The notes under the pieces were generated by a model. That model saw only the letters and a program-made list of their open reading frames with translations. It was not told the DNA's origin and made no database searches. Of a stretch of 64,000 nt of DNA, positions 1 to 11,024 are shown piece after piece. Source of the DNA: Paenibacillus sp. (GTDB lineage: Bacteria > Bacillota > Bacilli > Paenibacillales > NBRC-103111). The translations under genes were made by a program, and so were the position numbers. Position 1 is the stretch's first letter. Every line of letters begins with the position of its first letter. The stretch spans positions 211,219 through 275,218 of the forward strand of contig JAPSLM010000004.1 in the NCBI GenBank assembly GCA_031180825.1, in the 5' to 3' direction.

Positions 1-1782
1 CCGCAGCCGAACGTGGCGCCGTTCGCGGCCCAGCCGAATATCCCGCAGCCGAACGTGGCGCCGTTCGCGGCCCAGCCGAATATCCCGCAGCCGAACGTGG
101 CGCCGTTCGCGGCCCAGCCGAATATACCGCAGCCGAACGTGGCGCCGTTCGCGGCCCAGCCGAATATCCCGCAGCCGAACGTAGCGCCGTTCGCGGCCCA
201 GCCGAATATTCCGCCCGCACCGGGTAAATTTGAGGCTCAGGGCAAGCAAGAAGCCGCATTGCCATCCACAATAGCTCCTATCCCATCTTGGCCTGCAATG
301 GAATCACAATCGTTCCAAGCACCGCAACCGTTCCAAGCGGTACCAAACGAGCCGATCCCGCAGCCATACGAGCCGCAGCCGTTCCAGGCGGCGCAAAAGG
401 GCAAGCCGAGCGAGCCTGCACTGCAGCCGTTTGGCGCAGGGCAGAAGTCGCAGCCATACGAGCCGCAGCCGTTCCAGGCGGCGCAAAAGGGCAAGCCGAG
501 CGAGCCTGCACTGCAGCCGTTTGGCGCAGGGCAGAAGCCGCAGCCATACGAGCCACTGCAGCCGTTCCAGGCGGCGCAAAAGGGCAAGCCGAGCGAGCCT
601 GCACTGCAGCCGTTTGGCGCAGGGCAGAAGCCGCAGCCATACGAGCCGCTGCAGCCGTTCCAGGCGGCGCAAAAGGGCAAGCCGAGCGAGCCTGCACTGC
701 AGCCGTTTGGCGCAGGGCAGAAGTCGCAGCCATACGAGCCGCAGCCGTTCCAGGCGGCGCAAAAGGGCAAGCCGAGCGAGCCTGCACTGCAGCCGTTTGG
801 CGGCGGAGCACAGAAGCCGCAGCCGTTCCAAGCGGCACAAAAGGGCAAGCCGAGCGAGCCTGCACTGCAGCCGTTTGGCGCAGGGCAGAAGGAAAAACCG
901 GGAGAGTCTGCCCTAAATCCGTATCAACCAGCCCAGCCGCAGCCCGGGTATCAACCGTTTCAACCGGGACACCAGCCGCCCCAGCCTTCCGATTCTTTGT
1001 TCCAGCAATACAATGTTCCCGCTGTCGAAGTACACGCCCAGCAGCCTTACGGAAAAGGCAAAGAAAACGTTTGGAAGGAACCGGAACTCCCGCCGATCCC
1101 GCAAATGCCCGGCACAGGATCGATCCCTTACTATACGGCCCCGGCCGCGCCTCCGACATACCCGTCCTTTTCCGGCGGTCAAGCGCCGGTTATTAAAAGC
1201 GGCTGCGGATGCGGAGGGGGGCTGGCGGATTTGCCGTACGCATTGCCGCCGGAATCGCCTCAATTCGCGCAGCTGCCTGCGCAGGCTTCCTATATGCCGC
1301 AATGGTCGCAGGCCGCACCGATTTCGCTTGAACCGCCTCTGCCGCAGCCGAATATTCCGGCTCCAATCCAACCCTACGGCCAGCCGGGGGGCGAATATCC
1401 GTTCATGCCGTTTGCCGGTCCGGGACCATTATTTTGCGAACCGGCCGGTCCGTTCCACGGATACCCCGGGTATCCGTCGTATCCGGGTTATATAAGCCGT
1501 GCGGAGCCTCCGTACGGAAGCTCCTTCCCTTGGGGGCAGCCCCCGGCAGAAGGTAAGGAAAGAGAAGGCAAAGGGGGGGGATCGGAAGAGAAAACCCATT
1601 CCGAAAAGGCGGTCATTTCACAAACTGATGCCCAGCCCGAATCCAAACCCGTGCGTTCCCCGAAACGGAAGAAGAAACAGAGCTCGGCGCGTGCCGCGAT
1701 CAGCAGCTTGATTGAACGCAATCGCCGGCAGGCTCCCCGCTCGGCGAAGCCGAGAAAACCCGTGCCTTGGCTCGGAAACTAA
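1..1782 (+). CDS. SafA/ExsA-like spore coat morphogenetic protein, C-terminal part (5' truncated by window edge)
   Basis: Reading frame open from base 1; Pro/Gln-rich tandem repeats (APFAAQPNIPQPNV; QPYEPQPFQAAQKGKPSEPALQPFGAGQK), CGCGGG cluster, basic C-terminus; gene order next to bofC-ruvCAB as for safA/exsA. The LysM domain expected at the N-terminus is outside the window. Confidence 0.6.
   Translation, partial: PQPNVAPFAAQPNIPQPNVAPFAAQPNIPQPNVAPFAAQPNIPQPNVAPFAAQPNIPQPNVAPFAAQPNIPPAPGKFEAQGKQEAALPSTIAPIPSWPAMESQSFQAPQPFQAVPNEPIPQPYEPQPFQAAQKGKPSEPALQPFGAGQKSQPYEPQPFQAAQKGKPSEPALQPFGAGQKPQPYEPLQPFQAAQKGKPSEPALQPFGAGQKPQPYEPLQPFQAAQKGKPSEPALQPFGAGQKSQPYEPQPFQAAQKGKPSEPALQPFGGGAQKPQPFQAAQKGKPSEPALQPFGAGQKEKPGESALNPYQPAQPQPGYQPFQPGHQPPQPSDSLFQQYNVPAVEVHAQQPYGKGKENVWKEPELPPIPQMPGTGSIPYYTAPAAPPTYPSFSGGQAPVIKSGCGCGGGLADLPYALPPESPQFAQLPAQASYMPQWSQAAPISLEPPLPQPNIPAPIQPYGQPGGEYPFMPFAGPGPLFCEPAGPFHGYPGYPSYPGYISRAEPPYGSSFPWGQPPAEGKEREGKGGGSEEKTHSEKAVISQTDAQPESKPVRSPKRKKKQSSARAAISSLIERNRRQAPRSAKPRKPVPWLGN
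13..222 (+). repeat. 42-bp coding tandem repeat (APFAAQPNIPQPNV), about 5 copies, continuing off the left edge
   Basis: Repeated unit gcgccgttcgcggcccagccgaatatcccgcagccgaacgtg visible directly. Confidence 0.9.
355..891 (+). repeat. ~90-96-bp coding tandem repeat (QPYEPQPFQAAQKGKPSEPALQPFGAGQK), about 6 copies including variants
   Basis: Repeated cagccatacgagccgcagccgttccaggcggcgcaaaagggcaagccgagcgagcctgcactgcagccgtttggcgcagggcagaag. Confidence 0.9.
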
Positions 1783-1783
1783 A

Positions 1784-1823
1784 CAAAAACCAGCCGGAAG
1801 CCCATGCCTCCGGCTGGTTTTTG
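1784..1823. terminator. Bidirectional intrinsic terminator between convergent genes
   Basis: CAAAAACCAGCCGGA / TCCGGCTGGTTTTTG perfect 15-bp stem with A/T tracts on both sides. Confidence 0.85.
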
Positions 1824-1832
1824 TTGATCGCG

Positions 1833-2381
1833 TCACATCTTGATGCCCAACACGTGGTCCATCGGAATAAAGCCGATTTCCCGGCTGTCTTTGCTATGAT
1901 TTCGGTTATCTCCCATAACGAATATGTGGCCTTCCGGAATCGTCCACCGATGCTCGCCTGCAAAATGCATCGGCTCGTTCAAGTACGGCTCCTCCAGAGG
2001 ATTTCCGTTTCGGTACACTTTATTGTTTTTGAGCTCCAACACGTCTCCGGGCTTGCCGATGGTCCGTTTGACATACATATTCGGATCATCGCTTCCGCGA
2101 ATGAACTTCAGCAGCGGATGTTCCAGCACATCGTCCTTGAGCGTGCGCTTACGTTCTACCCTGCTGTCAATAATAACGATATCTCCGTATTCGGGCGCAT
2201 AGCGGAACGTATGCGACAGCTTGGAGACATAAATGCGCTGTTCGTTGTGCAGCGTGGGGTCCATCGAATGCCCCAGCACATTGGTCGGTTGAAACACGAA
2301 GATGCCGATCACAAGCGTCAATGCGAAAGCGGCGGCGATGGAACGAACCCATGCCCATATTTCCTTGATCAGAGGATGCAT
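1833..2381 (-). CDS. lepB: Signal peptidase I
   Basis: Motifs GHSMDPTL, VKRTIGKPGD, GHIFVMGDNRNHSKDSR; RBS AAGGAAGGG upstream of the chosen ATG. Confidence 0.93.
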   Translation of the reverse strand: MHPLIKEIWAWVRSIAAAFALTLVIGIFVFQPTNVLGHSMDPTLHNEQRIYVSKLSHTFRYAPEYGDIVIIDSRVERKRTLKDDVLEHPLLKFIRGSDDPNMYVKRTIGKPGDVLELKNNKVYRNGNPLEEPYLNEPMHFAGEHRWTIPEGHIFVMGDNRNHSKDSREIGFIPMDHVLGIKM

Positions 2382-2516
2382 AAACAACCGCCCTTCCTTT
2401 TCGCTGTTCGTATGCAACATAGTATACATGGAAAAAGTATAAACGTCGATCCCTATGGGAAAAATAGTAAAAAGGCTTCAGGTATATCAAAACACCACGG
2501 ACAGAAGGGGATCGCC

Positions 2517-3221
2517 ATGATGTTGCTCGGCTTTTGGAATCAGTTAAAGAAGCAATTGAAAAAAAAGCTGCGTCTGAAACGCCGTTGGCTGAATCTGGCT
2601 GTCGTTTTGCTTGCAGCCGGCTTGTTCGCTGCAGGTGCATGGATGCTGCGCGGCTCGTTGGATGACAAGAGCGGCCGGCAGGGTCTGGAACAGTCCGTCT
2701 TCAGCCGCGCCGTCGAGGCCTATGTGCAGCCGGAGGAAGAAGTGCGTGCGATGGTAAAAGACTTGAGCGGGCAAAGGGATGCGTTTGTAAAAAAATCGTA
2801 TGTTTGCGGAGAAGAGCTTCAGCGGATCGGCATCATGAACGCAGCCGATATTTTGGCCTACCACAAAGCTCATCCGTCATTGACCGTAAGTTTGGGGGAT
2901 TCGAACCGGGTTTATTTCATCGAAAAGGTGGACGACCTGTCCCCGCAGTGCAAAAACAACGCTTATTTCGGGCTGGACGGCAATGGCAATTTGTCCTTGT
3001 TCGAAGGGGTGCCGGGGGCCGACGGTCAAAACGTGCTGCGAACGTTTTTTCAGTTGAACATCCGGCATCTGGAAAGCAGCTTGCCCCGGGAGACGGTCAA
3101 GCAGCTTTACCAGGGGGTCCGGGTAAGGGATTTGGCCGACTATAACAGCGTGCTCTCGACCCTTAGCGATTACGCGATAGAAGAAACGGAGAAGGCGATG
3201 CAGGCGACGCCTTCCCCTTAA
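2517..3221 (+). CDS. bofC: BofC-like regulator of the sigma-K checkpoint
   Basis: N-terminal signal/TM; C-terminal region YVCGEELQRIG...DDLSPQCKNNAYFGLDGNGNLSLFEGVP typical of BofC; located before ruvC/ruvAB. Confidence 0.8.
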   Translation: MMLLGFWNQLKKQLKKKLRLKRRWLNLAVVLLAAGLFAAGAWMLRGSLDDKSGRQGLEQSVFSRAVEAYVQPEEEVRAMVKDLSGQRDAFVKKSYVCGEELQRIGIMNAADILAYHKAHPSLTVSLGDSNRVYFIEKVDDLSPQCKNNAYFGLDGNGNLSLFEGVPGADGQNVLRTFFQLNIRHLESSLPRETVKQLYQGVRVRDLADYNSVLSTLSDYAIEETEKAMQATPSP

Positions 3222-3285
3222 AAGAGAAGCGATCGATCCGGCGGGACAGTTTCGGACAAGCCCTGTCCTGTAAAGTCATGCGACG

Positions 3286-3323
3286 AAGTCCGCTGCGGCA
3301 CCTACGGCCCGGCGGACTTTTTG
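3286..3323 (+). terminator. Intrinsic terminator after bofC
   Basis: AAGTCCGC...GCGGACTTTTT hairpin plus T run. Confidence 0.7.
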
Positions 3324-3429
3324 CCGTGTTCATGGGAGGGATAATCTGCTATAATGGCAGGTGAATACATATGTTCGCTTCTTGCGGTCCGAGAGCCGCA
3401 GCACGAAAGCGAATGGGGGAGTGCGCGTT

Positions 3430-3933
3430 TTGCGGATTTTAGGCATTGACCCGGGGATCGCCATCGTCGGCTTCGGGTTTATCGATAAACAAGGTCATAG
3501 GCTGGTTCCCGTTCAATACGGATCGATCCAGACGCAAGCCGGTACGGAGGACGCCCTTCGCTTAAAGCAAGTCTACGAAGCGACGGTGCAGCTTATCGAG
3601 AAGTACAAGCCCGATGCGGTCGCGATCGAAAAGCTGTTCTTTAACCGGAACGTGACGACGGCGCTGACCGTCGGGCAAGCCCGCGGCGTGCTGATGCTGG
3701 CGGCGGTACAGCAAGGGCTGCCCATTGCCGAGTATACCCCTTTGCAGGTTAAGCAGGCGATTGTCGGTTACGGGAAAGCGGAAAAGAAGCAGGTGCAGGA
3801 AATGGTCAAAATGTTTTTGCATCTATCGGCCGTGCCGAAGCCCGACGATGTGGCGGATGCGCTGGCCGTGGCCATTTGCCATGCCCATTCCTCGGGATTA
3901 CAACAACAATTGAACGGAGCTTATAAACGATGA
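3430..3933 (+). CDS. ruvC: Crossover junction endodeoxyribonuclease RuvC
   Basis: MRILGIDPGIAIVGFGF, AIEKLFF, DVADALAVAICH; TTG start preceded by GGGGGA. Confidence 0.95.
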   Translation: MRILGIDPGIAIVGFGFIDKQGHRLVPVQYGSIQTQAGTEDALRLKQVYEATVQLIEKYKPDAVAIEKLFFNRNVTTALTVGQARGVLMLAAVQQGLPIAEYTPLQVKQAIVGYGKAEKKQVQEMVKMFLHLSAVPKPDDVADALAVAICHAHSSGLQQQLNGAYKR

Positions 3934-4571
3934 TCGACTTTTTAAGAGGGACGGTGGCGCACCGTGAAACGGAATATGTGGTGCTGGACGTACACGGCGT
4001 CGGCTATCGCGTATTTTGCGCCAATCCGTATGCGGTAGGGGCTGGAAAAGACGGCGTGGAGGTGACGCTGTACATTCACTATCACGTACGGGAGGACGCC
4101 CACCTGCTGTTCGGATTTTCGTCCAGAGAGGAGCAGTCGTTGTTCCGTCTGCTGCTCGATGTGAACGGCATCGGGCCGAAGGTAGCGATCGGCGTACTGG
4201 CGGGAGGACGTCCCGAAGTGATCGCAACGGCCATCCGGCAGGAAAATCTTTCGTTCTTGACCAAGCTGCCGGGCATCGGGAAAAAGACGGCGCAGCGCAT
4301 GGTGCTCGACCTGAAGGACAAGCTGGGCGCATGGACTTCGGCTGAGGCCGAAGGCGCCGGCTTCGGCTTGCCGGAAATCGCCGCGGCAGGGCCGGCGGCA
4401 AGCGGCGCTTGGGCCGAGGCGAAGGCGGCGCTGCTGGCGCTCGGCTATACCGAAGCGGAGGCGGACCGGGCGGGACAAACCGTCAAGCCGAAGCTGAAGG
4501 GCGACGAGACGGCCGATGCGGTAACGAAGCTGGCGCTGCAGGCGCTGTTTCAGCAGTCGCTGATGAAATAA
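3930..4571 (+). CDS. ruvA: Holliday junction branch migration protein RuvA
   Basis: MIDFLRGTVA..., HhH motifs NGIGPKVAIGVLAG and LPGIGKKTAQRMVLDLKDK; ATGA overlap with ruvC. Confidence 0.95.
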   Translation: MIDFLRGTVAHRETEYVVLDVHGVGYRVFCANPYAVGAGKDGVEVTLYIHYHVREDAHLLFGFSSREEQSLFRLLLDVNGIGPKVAIGVLAGGRPEVIATAIRQENLSFLTKLPGIGKKTAQRMVLDLKDKLGAWTSAEAEGAGFGLPEIAAAGPAASGAWAEAKAALLALGYTEAEADRAGQTVKPKLKGDETADAVTKLALQALFQQSLMK

Positions 4572-4643
4572 GCCGCGGAGGAAGCTTGACGCGGCAGGCG
4601 GCGTCCGCCTCGGCGGACAGCCGACAGGAAGGAGAGGCACAAC

Positions 4644-5648
4644 ATGGAAGACCGCATCATCTCGGCGCATCTGATGATGGAAGACCAAGGGATGGAGTTC
4701 AGCCTGCGTCCGCGGTATTTGGCTGAATATATCGGTCAGGCCCAGGCGAAGGAAAATTTGAAAATCTATATCGAAGCGGCCAAAATGCGCAAGGAGGCGC
4801 TCGATCACGTGCTGCTGTACGGACCGCCGGGCCTTGGCAAGACGACGCTTTCGAATATCATCGCCAACGAGCTCGGCGTCAATCTGCGGACGACCTCGGG
4901 GCCGGCGATCGAACGCCCGGGCGATCTGGCGGCGATCTTGACCAACCTGCAGGAAAATGACGTGCTCTTCATCGACGAAATCCACCGGCTTCACCGGACG
5001 GTAGAAGAGGTGCTGTATCCGGCGATGGAGGATTATGCTCTCGATATCATCATCGGCAAAGGGCCGAGCGCCCGTTCGGTGAGGCTCGACCTGCCGCCGT
5101 TTACGCTTGTGGGCGCGACGACGCGCGTGGGGCTGCTTTCGGCGCCGCTTCGCGACCGGTTCGGCGTCGTCAGCCGGCTGGAATATTACACGGTCGACGA
5201 GCTGTCTTATATCGTCAGCCGCACCGCGGATCTGCTGCAGGTTCAGATCGTAGGCGAAGCGTCCCGGGAAATCGGGATGCGCTCGCGCGGGACGCCGCGG
5301 ATTGCGAACCGTTTGCTCAAGCGGGTGCGGGATTTTGCCCAGGTGAAGGGCGACGGCATCATTACGCTCGACATTACGCAGGCGGCGCTGTCGAGCATTC
5401 AAGTCGATCCGCTCGGACTCGACGAGATCGATCATAAAATGCTGCGGGCCATCATCTTAAGCTTTCAGGGCGGTCCGGTCGGGCTGGATACGATTGCCGC
5501 ATCGATCGGAGAGGAAAGTCAGACCATCGAGGACGTCTATGAGCCGTACTTGCTGCAGATCGGATTTTTGCAGCGGACGCCGCGGGGACGGATGGTAACG
5601 CCGAGCGCGTGCAAACATCTCGGGCTGCCGATGCCAAGCCGCTCTTAA
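4644..5648 (+). CDS. ruvB: Holliday junction branch migration helicase RuvB
   Basis: [48 protein letters not shown]. Confidence 0.98.
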   Translation: MEDRIISAHLMMEDQGMEFSLRPRYLAEYIGQAQAKENLKIYIEAAKMRKEALDHVLLYGPPGLGKTTLSNIIANELGVNLRTTSGPAIERPGDLAAILTNLQENDVLFIDEIHRLHRTVEEVLYPAMEDYALDIIIGKGPSARSVRLDLPPFTLVGATTRVGLLSAPLRDRFGVVSRLEYYTVDELSYIVSRTADLLQVQIVGEASREIGMRSRGTPRIANRLLKRVRDFAQVKGDGIITLDITQAALSSIQVDPLGLDEIDHKMLRAIILSFQGGPVGLDTIAASIGEESQTIEDVYEPYLLQIGFLQRTPRGRMVTPSACKHLGLPMPSRS

Positions 5649-5695
5649 GCGGAAGGGGATCGGCGGTTCCGTCAAGAGAGGGGAATCGGCGATTT

Positions 5696-7828
5696 ATGCA
5701 GGAAACGAAACGACTGTTCGGCCTTCCGGGACAAGCTCCCGTAGGGCGGGCGGTGCGTCGCCTAAGAGAAGGCATGAGGCTGCCGGCAGCGCTGCTGCTC
5801 GCGGCAGCCATCGGCTTGAACGTACCGGCAGGAGGCTTATTGCCGGTCGCCAATGCTGCGGTATCGGTGCCGAAGCTCGACAATATTCGTGTCGCTTTAT
5901 TTATCGATACGGGCAAATATGTTAGCCCTTCAGCCGCGGTTACGCTGTCCGCGGACGCCGGCTTGCTGCTCGGCTTGCGCGGGGCCGCCGGGGTGAAGCC
6001 CGTCCATCAAGCTGCGGCCAAAGCGCCGGTTCGCGTGTATGCGGATGGCTATTATGCGCAGCTGCCCGAAACGGGCGACGTTACGGCAGCGCGTTCGCAG
6101 GCGAAGAAGCTGACGGCGGGAGGAGTCTCCGCAGGCATCGTTCAGCGCGTGAAGCGCGGCCAATCGGCGTATCGGGCCTATGTAGGCCCGTTTGCCACGA
6201 AGGAAGCGGCTGCGTCGGCTGCCGCAGGCCAGCCCGGCGCCACCGTCAGCGGTCCGCTGCGCTGGAGTGCGGGCAGCTTCGCCGGCGAGGCGGAGGCGAA
6301 TGCGCAGGCGGTTGCGCTGTCGCAGGCGGGCTTCGACGCCGACGTCGCGCTGACTGACGCCGGCTACGCCGTGTTTGTCGGCGAAGCCGCGGACAATGCG
6401 GCGCTGCAGGCGCTCAAGGCGCAGATTGCGGCCGCGCTGCCGTCCGTGGCGCTTGCGCCGGTTGACGCTGCGCAGAGCTACGTGCTGAAGCGCAGCGAGC
6501 TGGATATGGGCGGCGAACATGCCGGCAGCCCTCTTGCCGCCTTTGCCTTCGGCGGCAGCGCGAAGCTGTGGGCCGCGGCGGCGGATGCGCAGGGCGGCGT
6601 CACGGTCCGCGAGCGGTTCGACCGAGCGTACCGCGGGGGGATCGAGCTGTCCCGGTTCAACGGCAAGCTCGCCGTCGTCAACGAGCTCCCTTTGGAGCAG
6701 TATCTCGTTTCGGTCCTCGGCTCCGAGATGAGTAAAGAATGGCCTTTGGAAGCGCTGAAGGCGCAAGCCGTCGCCGCGCGCACCTTTGCGCTGAAGCAGG
6801 GCGTCAAATACCAGATCGCGCACGTCACCGACACGACCACGGACCAAGCGTACAAAGGATTGGCGGCAGAGTTCGCCGCCGCGCAGCAAGCCGTGCAAGC
6901 GACGCAAGGCGAAGTGATCGTCGATAAGAACGGTTTGATCAACCCGTTATATTACTCCAACGCCGGGGGGATGACAGCGGCTCCAACGGAAGTCTGGGGT
7001 AACGAGGCGGCTTATTTGAATAGCCAGAAATCCCCGGACGAAGGAGCCCAGGCAGGCAAGAAAGCATGGTACCGTATCGTTCTGCCGAACGGCAATACCG
7101 GTTATATCCACTCCGACTACGCAAGGGCGACGGGGCAAAAAAATCCGGCCGGCCTGCCTTATTACGAGTCGACGGCAACGGGCGTGAGCGTCCGGCCTGC
7201 GCCTTACGTCGACAATGCGACCAACCCGTCGGCTTTCAAGGTTGACATCGGGGACCGCTTCGTCGTCATCGATCAAGAGATCGAATCGAACGCTTACTCC
7301 TGGGTTCGCGGGCCTTACAAGGCGCCGAAGGTAAAGGAAAAGCTTGGCGCAGCTTATACCGGCGGGGCGTTGGACCGGCTCGAAGTATCAAAAAGAGGGC
7401 CGTCCGGCCGGGCGATCGAAGTAACGGCGAACGGGCAGCCGCTCAAAGCGGCTTATCCGGATTCGCTCCGCACGCTGCTCGGCGGCTTGCCCAGCACCCG
7501 GTTTGATATTGAAGAAACGGGACGCTATACTATAGTGGGAGCAGGGGGGGCGACGCGAAGCCAGACCCCGGCCTCCCAGGCCGTCGTTGTCGCAGGCAGC
7601 GGCGGAACGGGAAAACAAACCGACGGGCAGCTTTTTATAATGAATGGGCAGGGCAAAGTGCGGATGACCACGCGGGACCCGCAGTTTATTTTTAAAGGCA
7701 CCGGCTACGGCCACGGACTGGGGATGTCCCAGTGGGGGGCTAAAGGCTATGCCGAGCTTGGCTACGATTACCAAAAGATTTTGCTGACGTATTACACGGG
7801 CGTCTCGATTCAGAAAGCCGCTCCTTGA
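5696..7828 (+). CDS. SpoIID/LytB-family sporulation protein with SPOR-like region
   Basis: Signal peptide; SPOR-like segment VRVYADGYYAQLP...RAYVGPFATKEAA; SpoIID core PLEQYLVSVLGSEMSKEWPLEALKAQAVAARTFA and GTGYGHGLGMSQWGAKGYAELG. Confidence 0.88.
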   Translation: MQETKRLFGLPGQAPVGRAVRRLREGMRLPAALLLAAAIGLNVPAGGLLPVANAAVSVPKLDNIRVALFIDTGKYVSPSAAVTLSADAGLLLGLRGAAGVKPVHQAAAKAPVRVYADGYYAQLPETGDVTAARSQAKKLTAGGVSAGIVQRVKRGQSAYRAYVGPFATKEAAASAAAGQPGATVSGPLRWSAGSFAGEAEANAQAVALSQAGFDADVALTDAGYAVFVGEAADNAALQALKAQIAAALPSVALAPVDAAQSYVLKRSELDMGGEHAGSPLAAFAFGGSAKLWAAAADAQGGVTVRERFDRAYRGGIELSRFNGKLAVVNELPLEQYLVSVLGSEMSKEWPLEALKAQAVAARTFALKQGVKYQIAHVTDTTTDQAYKGLAAEFAAAQQAVQATQGEVIVDKNGLINPLYYSNAGGMTAAPTEVWGNEAAYLNSQKSPDEGAQAGKKAWYRIVLPNGNTGYIHSDYARATGQKNPAGLPYYESTATGVSVRPAPYVDNATNPSAFKVDIGDRFVVIDQEIESNAYSWVRGPYKAPKVKEKLGAAYTGGALDRLEVSKRGPSGRAIEVTANGQPLKAAYPDSLRTLLGGLPSTRFDIEETGRYTIVGAGGATRSQTPASQAVVVAGSGGTGKQTDGQLFIMNGQGKVRMTTRDPQFIFKGTGYGHGLGMSQWGAKGYAELGYDYQKILLTYYTGVSIQKAAP

Positions 7829-7912
7829 GACGCGGGAGAAACAAGCCGCTCGTTTACACGGGGCATAAATCGTTGATATAAATATGAAACCTACAGAAGG
7901 ATGAAACGTATC

Positions 7913-8974
7913 ATGCAAGTGGACTTGTTCGACTACCATTTACCCGAATCGCTCATTGCGCAGACGCCGCTTCCGGACCGGACGGCCTCGCGCCTGCTCA
8001 CGCTGGATAAGCGGACGGGGGAAATCGGTCACCATCAGTTTGAACAATTGGAACGGTATCTCGAGGCGGGAGATGTGCTCGTGCTTAACGATACGCGGGT
8101 CATTCCGGCCAGACTGTTCGGAGTGAAGGCGGATACGGGGGCCAAAGCCGAAGTGCTGCTGCTCAAACAGCTCGAAGGAGACCGTTGGGAAGCGATCGTC
8201 CGCCCGGCGAAGCGTCTGAAGGCCGGAGCCGTGCTGCATTTCGGGGGCGGTGCTCGATCGGAAGCGGACGCCGGGGCGGAGCCGCCGCTGCTGGCCGCTA
8301 CCGTCGAATCCGAAGGGGAAATGGGCAGCCGGATACTGCGCTTCAGCTACGAAGGCATTTTTAACGAGCTGCTTGACCGCTTGGGACATATGCCGCTTCC
8401 GCCGTATATTAAGGAGCAGCTGCCGGAGCGGGAGCGGTACCAGACGGTGTATGCGAAGCATGAGGGTTCGGCGGCGGCACCTACGGCCGGGCTTCATTTC
8501 ACGCAACAATATTTGAATCGATTGGAACAAAAAGGGATACAATTAGCGTATGTTACGCTTCATGTCGGACTGGGGACGTTCCGTCCCGTCGGGGTAGATA
8601 CCGTCGAACAGCATGAGATGCACGAAGAGTACTACGAAGTATCCGCGGAAACCGCAGAGCTGGTAAACGCCGCGAAACGAAAGGGCGGACGGGTGGTTGC
8701 GGTAGGAACGACTTCGGCCCGGACGCTGGAAACGGCAGCGGGGGAAGACGGCATGCTGCAAGCGGGAAGCGGTTGGACCGGTATTTTTATTTATCCGGGC
8801 TACCGGTTCCGCATCGTCGATGCGCTGCTGACCAATTTTCATCTGCCCAAATCGACGCTGCTTATGCTGATCAGCGCGCTCGCGGGGCGGGAAAACGTGC
8901 TTGCCGCTTACCGCGAGGCCGTCGAACGGAAGTACCGCTTTTTCAGCTTCGGCGACGCGATGTTCATTTATTAA
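7913..8974 (+). CDS. queA: S-adenosylmethionine:tRNA ribosyltransferase-isomerase QueA
   Basis: [49 protein letters not shown]. Confidence 0.97.
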   Translation: MQVDLFDYHLPESLIAQTPLPDRTASRLLTLDKRTGEIGHHQFEQLERYLEAGDVLVLNDTRVIPARLFGVKADTGAKAEVLLLKQLEGDRWEAIVRPAKRLKAGAVLHFGGGARSEADAGAEPPLLAATVESEGEMGSRILRFSYEGIFNELLDRLGHMPLPPYIKEQLPERERYQTVYAKHEGSAAAPTAGLHFTQQYLNRLEQKGIQLAYVTLHVGLGTFRPVGVDTVEQHEMHEEYYEVSAETAELVNAAKRKGGRVVAVGTTSARTLETAAGEDGMLQAGSGWTGIFIYPGYRFRIVDALLTNFHLPKSTLLMLISALAGRENVLAAYREAVERKYRFFSFGDAMFIY

Positions 8975-8987
8975 CAAGGAAAATTGA

Positions 8988-10145
<1,158 letters not shown>

Positions 10146-10146
10146 A

Positions 10147-10190
10147 AGACCGGTGAATCTTGAGCGCAGCAGCTTCGGGTTCACCGGGCT
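10147..10190. repeat. Inverted repeat/hairpin immediately after the tgt stop codon
   Basis: AAGACCGGTGAA...TTCACCGGGCTT; no T tract follows. Confidence 0.6.
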
Positions 10191-10241
10191 TACCATTGGG
10201 TATACATAGAGAAAGTCTGTAGAAAGGGGGGAATCAGACAA

Positions 10242-10565
10242 ATGTGGTTAGCGGCAAATGAAACGGCGGCGGCTCCGGGGATCGAGGGATATCTCGTGAC
10301 TTACGGCCCGCTCGTCCTGATGTTCGTCGTTCTTTATTTCTTACTTATCCGCCCTCAGCAAAAACGTCAAAAAACTCGCAACATGATGCTGAGCAACTTG
10401 AAAAAAGGGGATAAGGTCATTACGATCGGGGGCCTGCACGGCACGATCCTGGAGCTTACGGACGATACGGTCGTCCTGCGGGTGAACGACGTCACGAAGC
10501 TAACCTTCGAGCGTTCGGCCGTGAATACGGTAACGTCTTCGGGGGCGGCTTCCGAAGCGAAATAG
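10242..10565 (+). CDS. yajC: Preprotein translocase subunit YajC
   Basis: Single TM then LLIRPQQKRQKTRNMMLSNLKKGDKVITIGGLHG. Confidence 0.95.
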   Translation: MWLAANETAAAPGIEGYLVTYGPLVLMFVVLYFLLIRPQQKRQKTRNMMLSNLKKGDKVITIGGLHGTILELTDDTVVLRVNDVTKLTFERSAVNTVTSSGAASEAK

Positions 10566-10592
10566 TTCATCCTTAACGCTTCCCTGCAAACG

Positions 10593-10657
10593 CAAACAAG
10601 CGAGGTCTCGTACCGTCCGGATTTCGGGGGGTGCAAGAGATCTCGCTTGTTTGTTTC
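10593..10657. terminator. Intrinsic terminator between yajC and the convergent yrzE-like gene
   Basis: CAAACAAGCGAG...CTCGCTTGTTTG inverted repeat. Confidence 0.7.
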
Positions 10658-10661
10658 CGCT

Positions 10662-11024
10662 TCATTTCTTCAAATTGATGCCGATCATCCCGCCCAGCGC
10701 CCCGGCCAGCAAAGCTACCGCAGCAAGTCCGAGCATCTCCTTGGAAAAGCCGGCGTCATAAGCCAGAAATCCGATAATCCATACGACTACGGTATAAATT
10801 GCCCCCAGCATTCCCCCGTGGTACCAGCCTTTGCTGCCGCTGCGCCTGCCTGATACTACGCCCCCTGCCAGCATGGCGATTCCGTGAATAAACAGCGTTG
10901 CGCCCAACCACGATTTTTCCGGAATATTCGTACCCAGCATGACAAGCGAAGCGAGAAACGTCCCGGCCAGCATGAACGCTACGGCATACACCAATCCGGC
11001 AAACAAGGGCGAATTTTTCATCAT
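10662..11024 (-). CDS. TIGR04086 / YrzE-like membrane protein
   Basis: Four predicted TM segments; position between yajC and spoVB as in B. subtilis; RBS AGGAGGT before MMKNSPLF. Confidence 0.7.
   Translation of the reverse strand: MMKNSPLFAGLVYAVAFMLAGTFLASLVMLGTNIPEKSWLGATLFIHGIAMLAGGVVSGRRSGSKGWYHGGMLGAIYTVVVWIIGFLAYDAGFSKEMLGLAAVALLAGALGGMIGINLKK

Noticed and set aside
237-1196. Several alternate-frame and antisense ORFs (e.g. Cys-rich 203 aa, Ala/Arg-rich 302 aa) in the repeat region
   Set aside because: Tandem repeats whose length is a multiple of 3 keep all frames open; the plus-strand Pro/Gln frame continues to the natural stop at 1782 and matches the SafA context.
1767-2516. N-terminal extension of the bofC ORF in the track (1767..3221)
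   Set aside because: The extension is antisense to lepB; the BofC-like start is ATG 2517.
3942-5435. 497-aa minus-strand ORF over ruvA-ruvB
   Set aside because: Shadow ORF opposite ruvA/ruvB; no family features.
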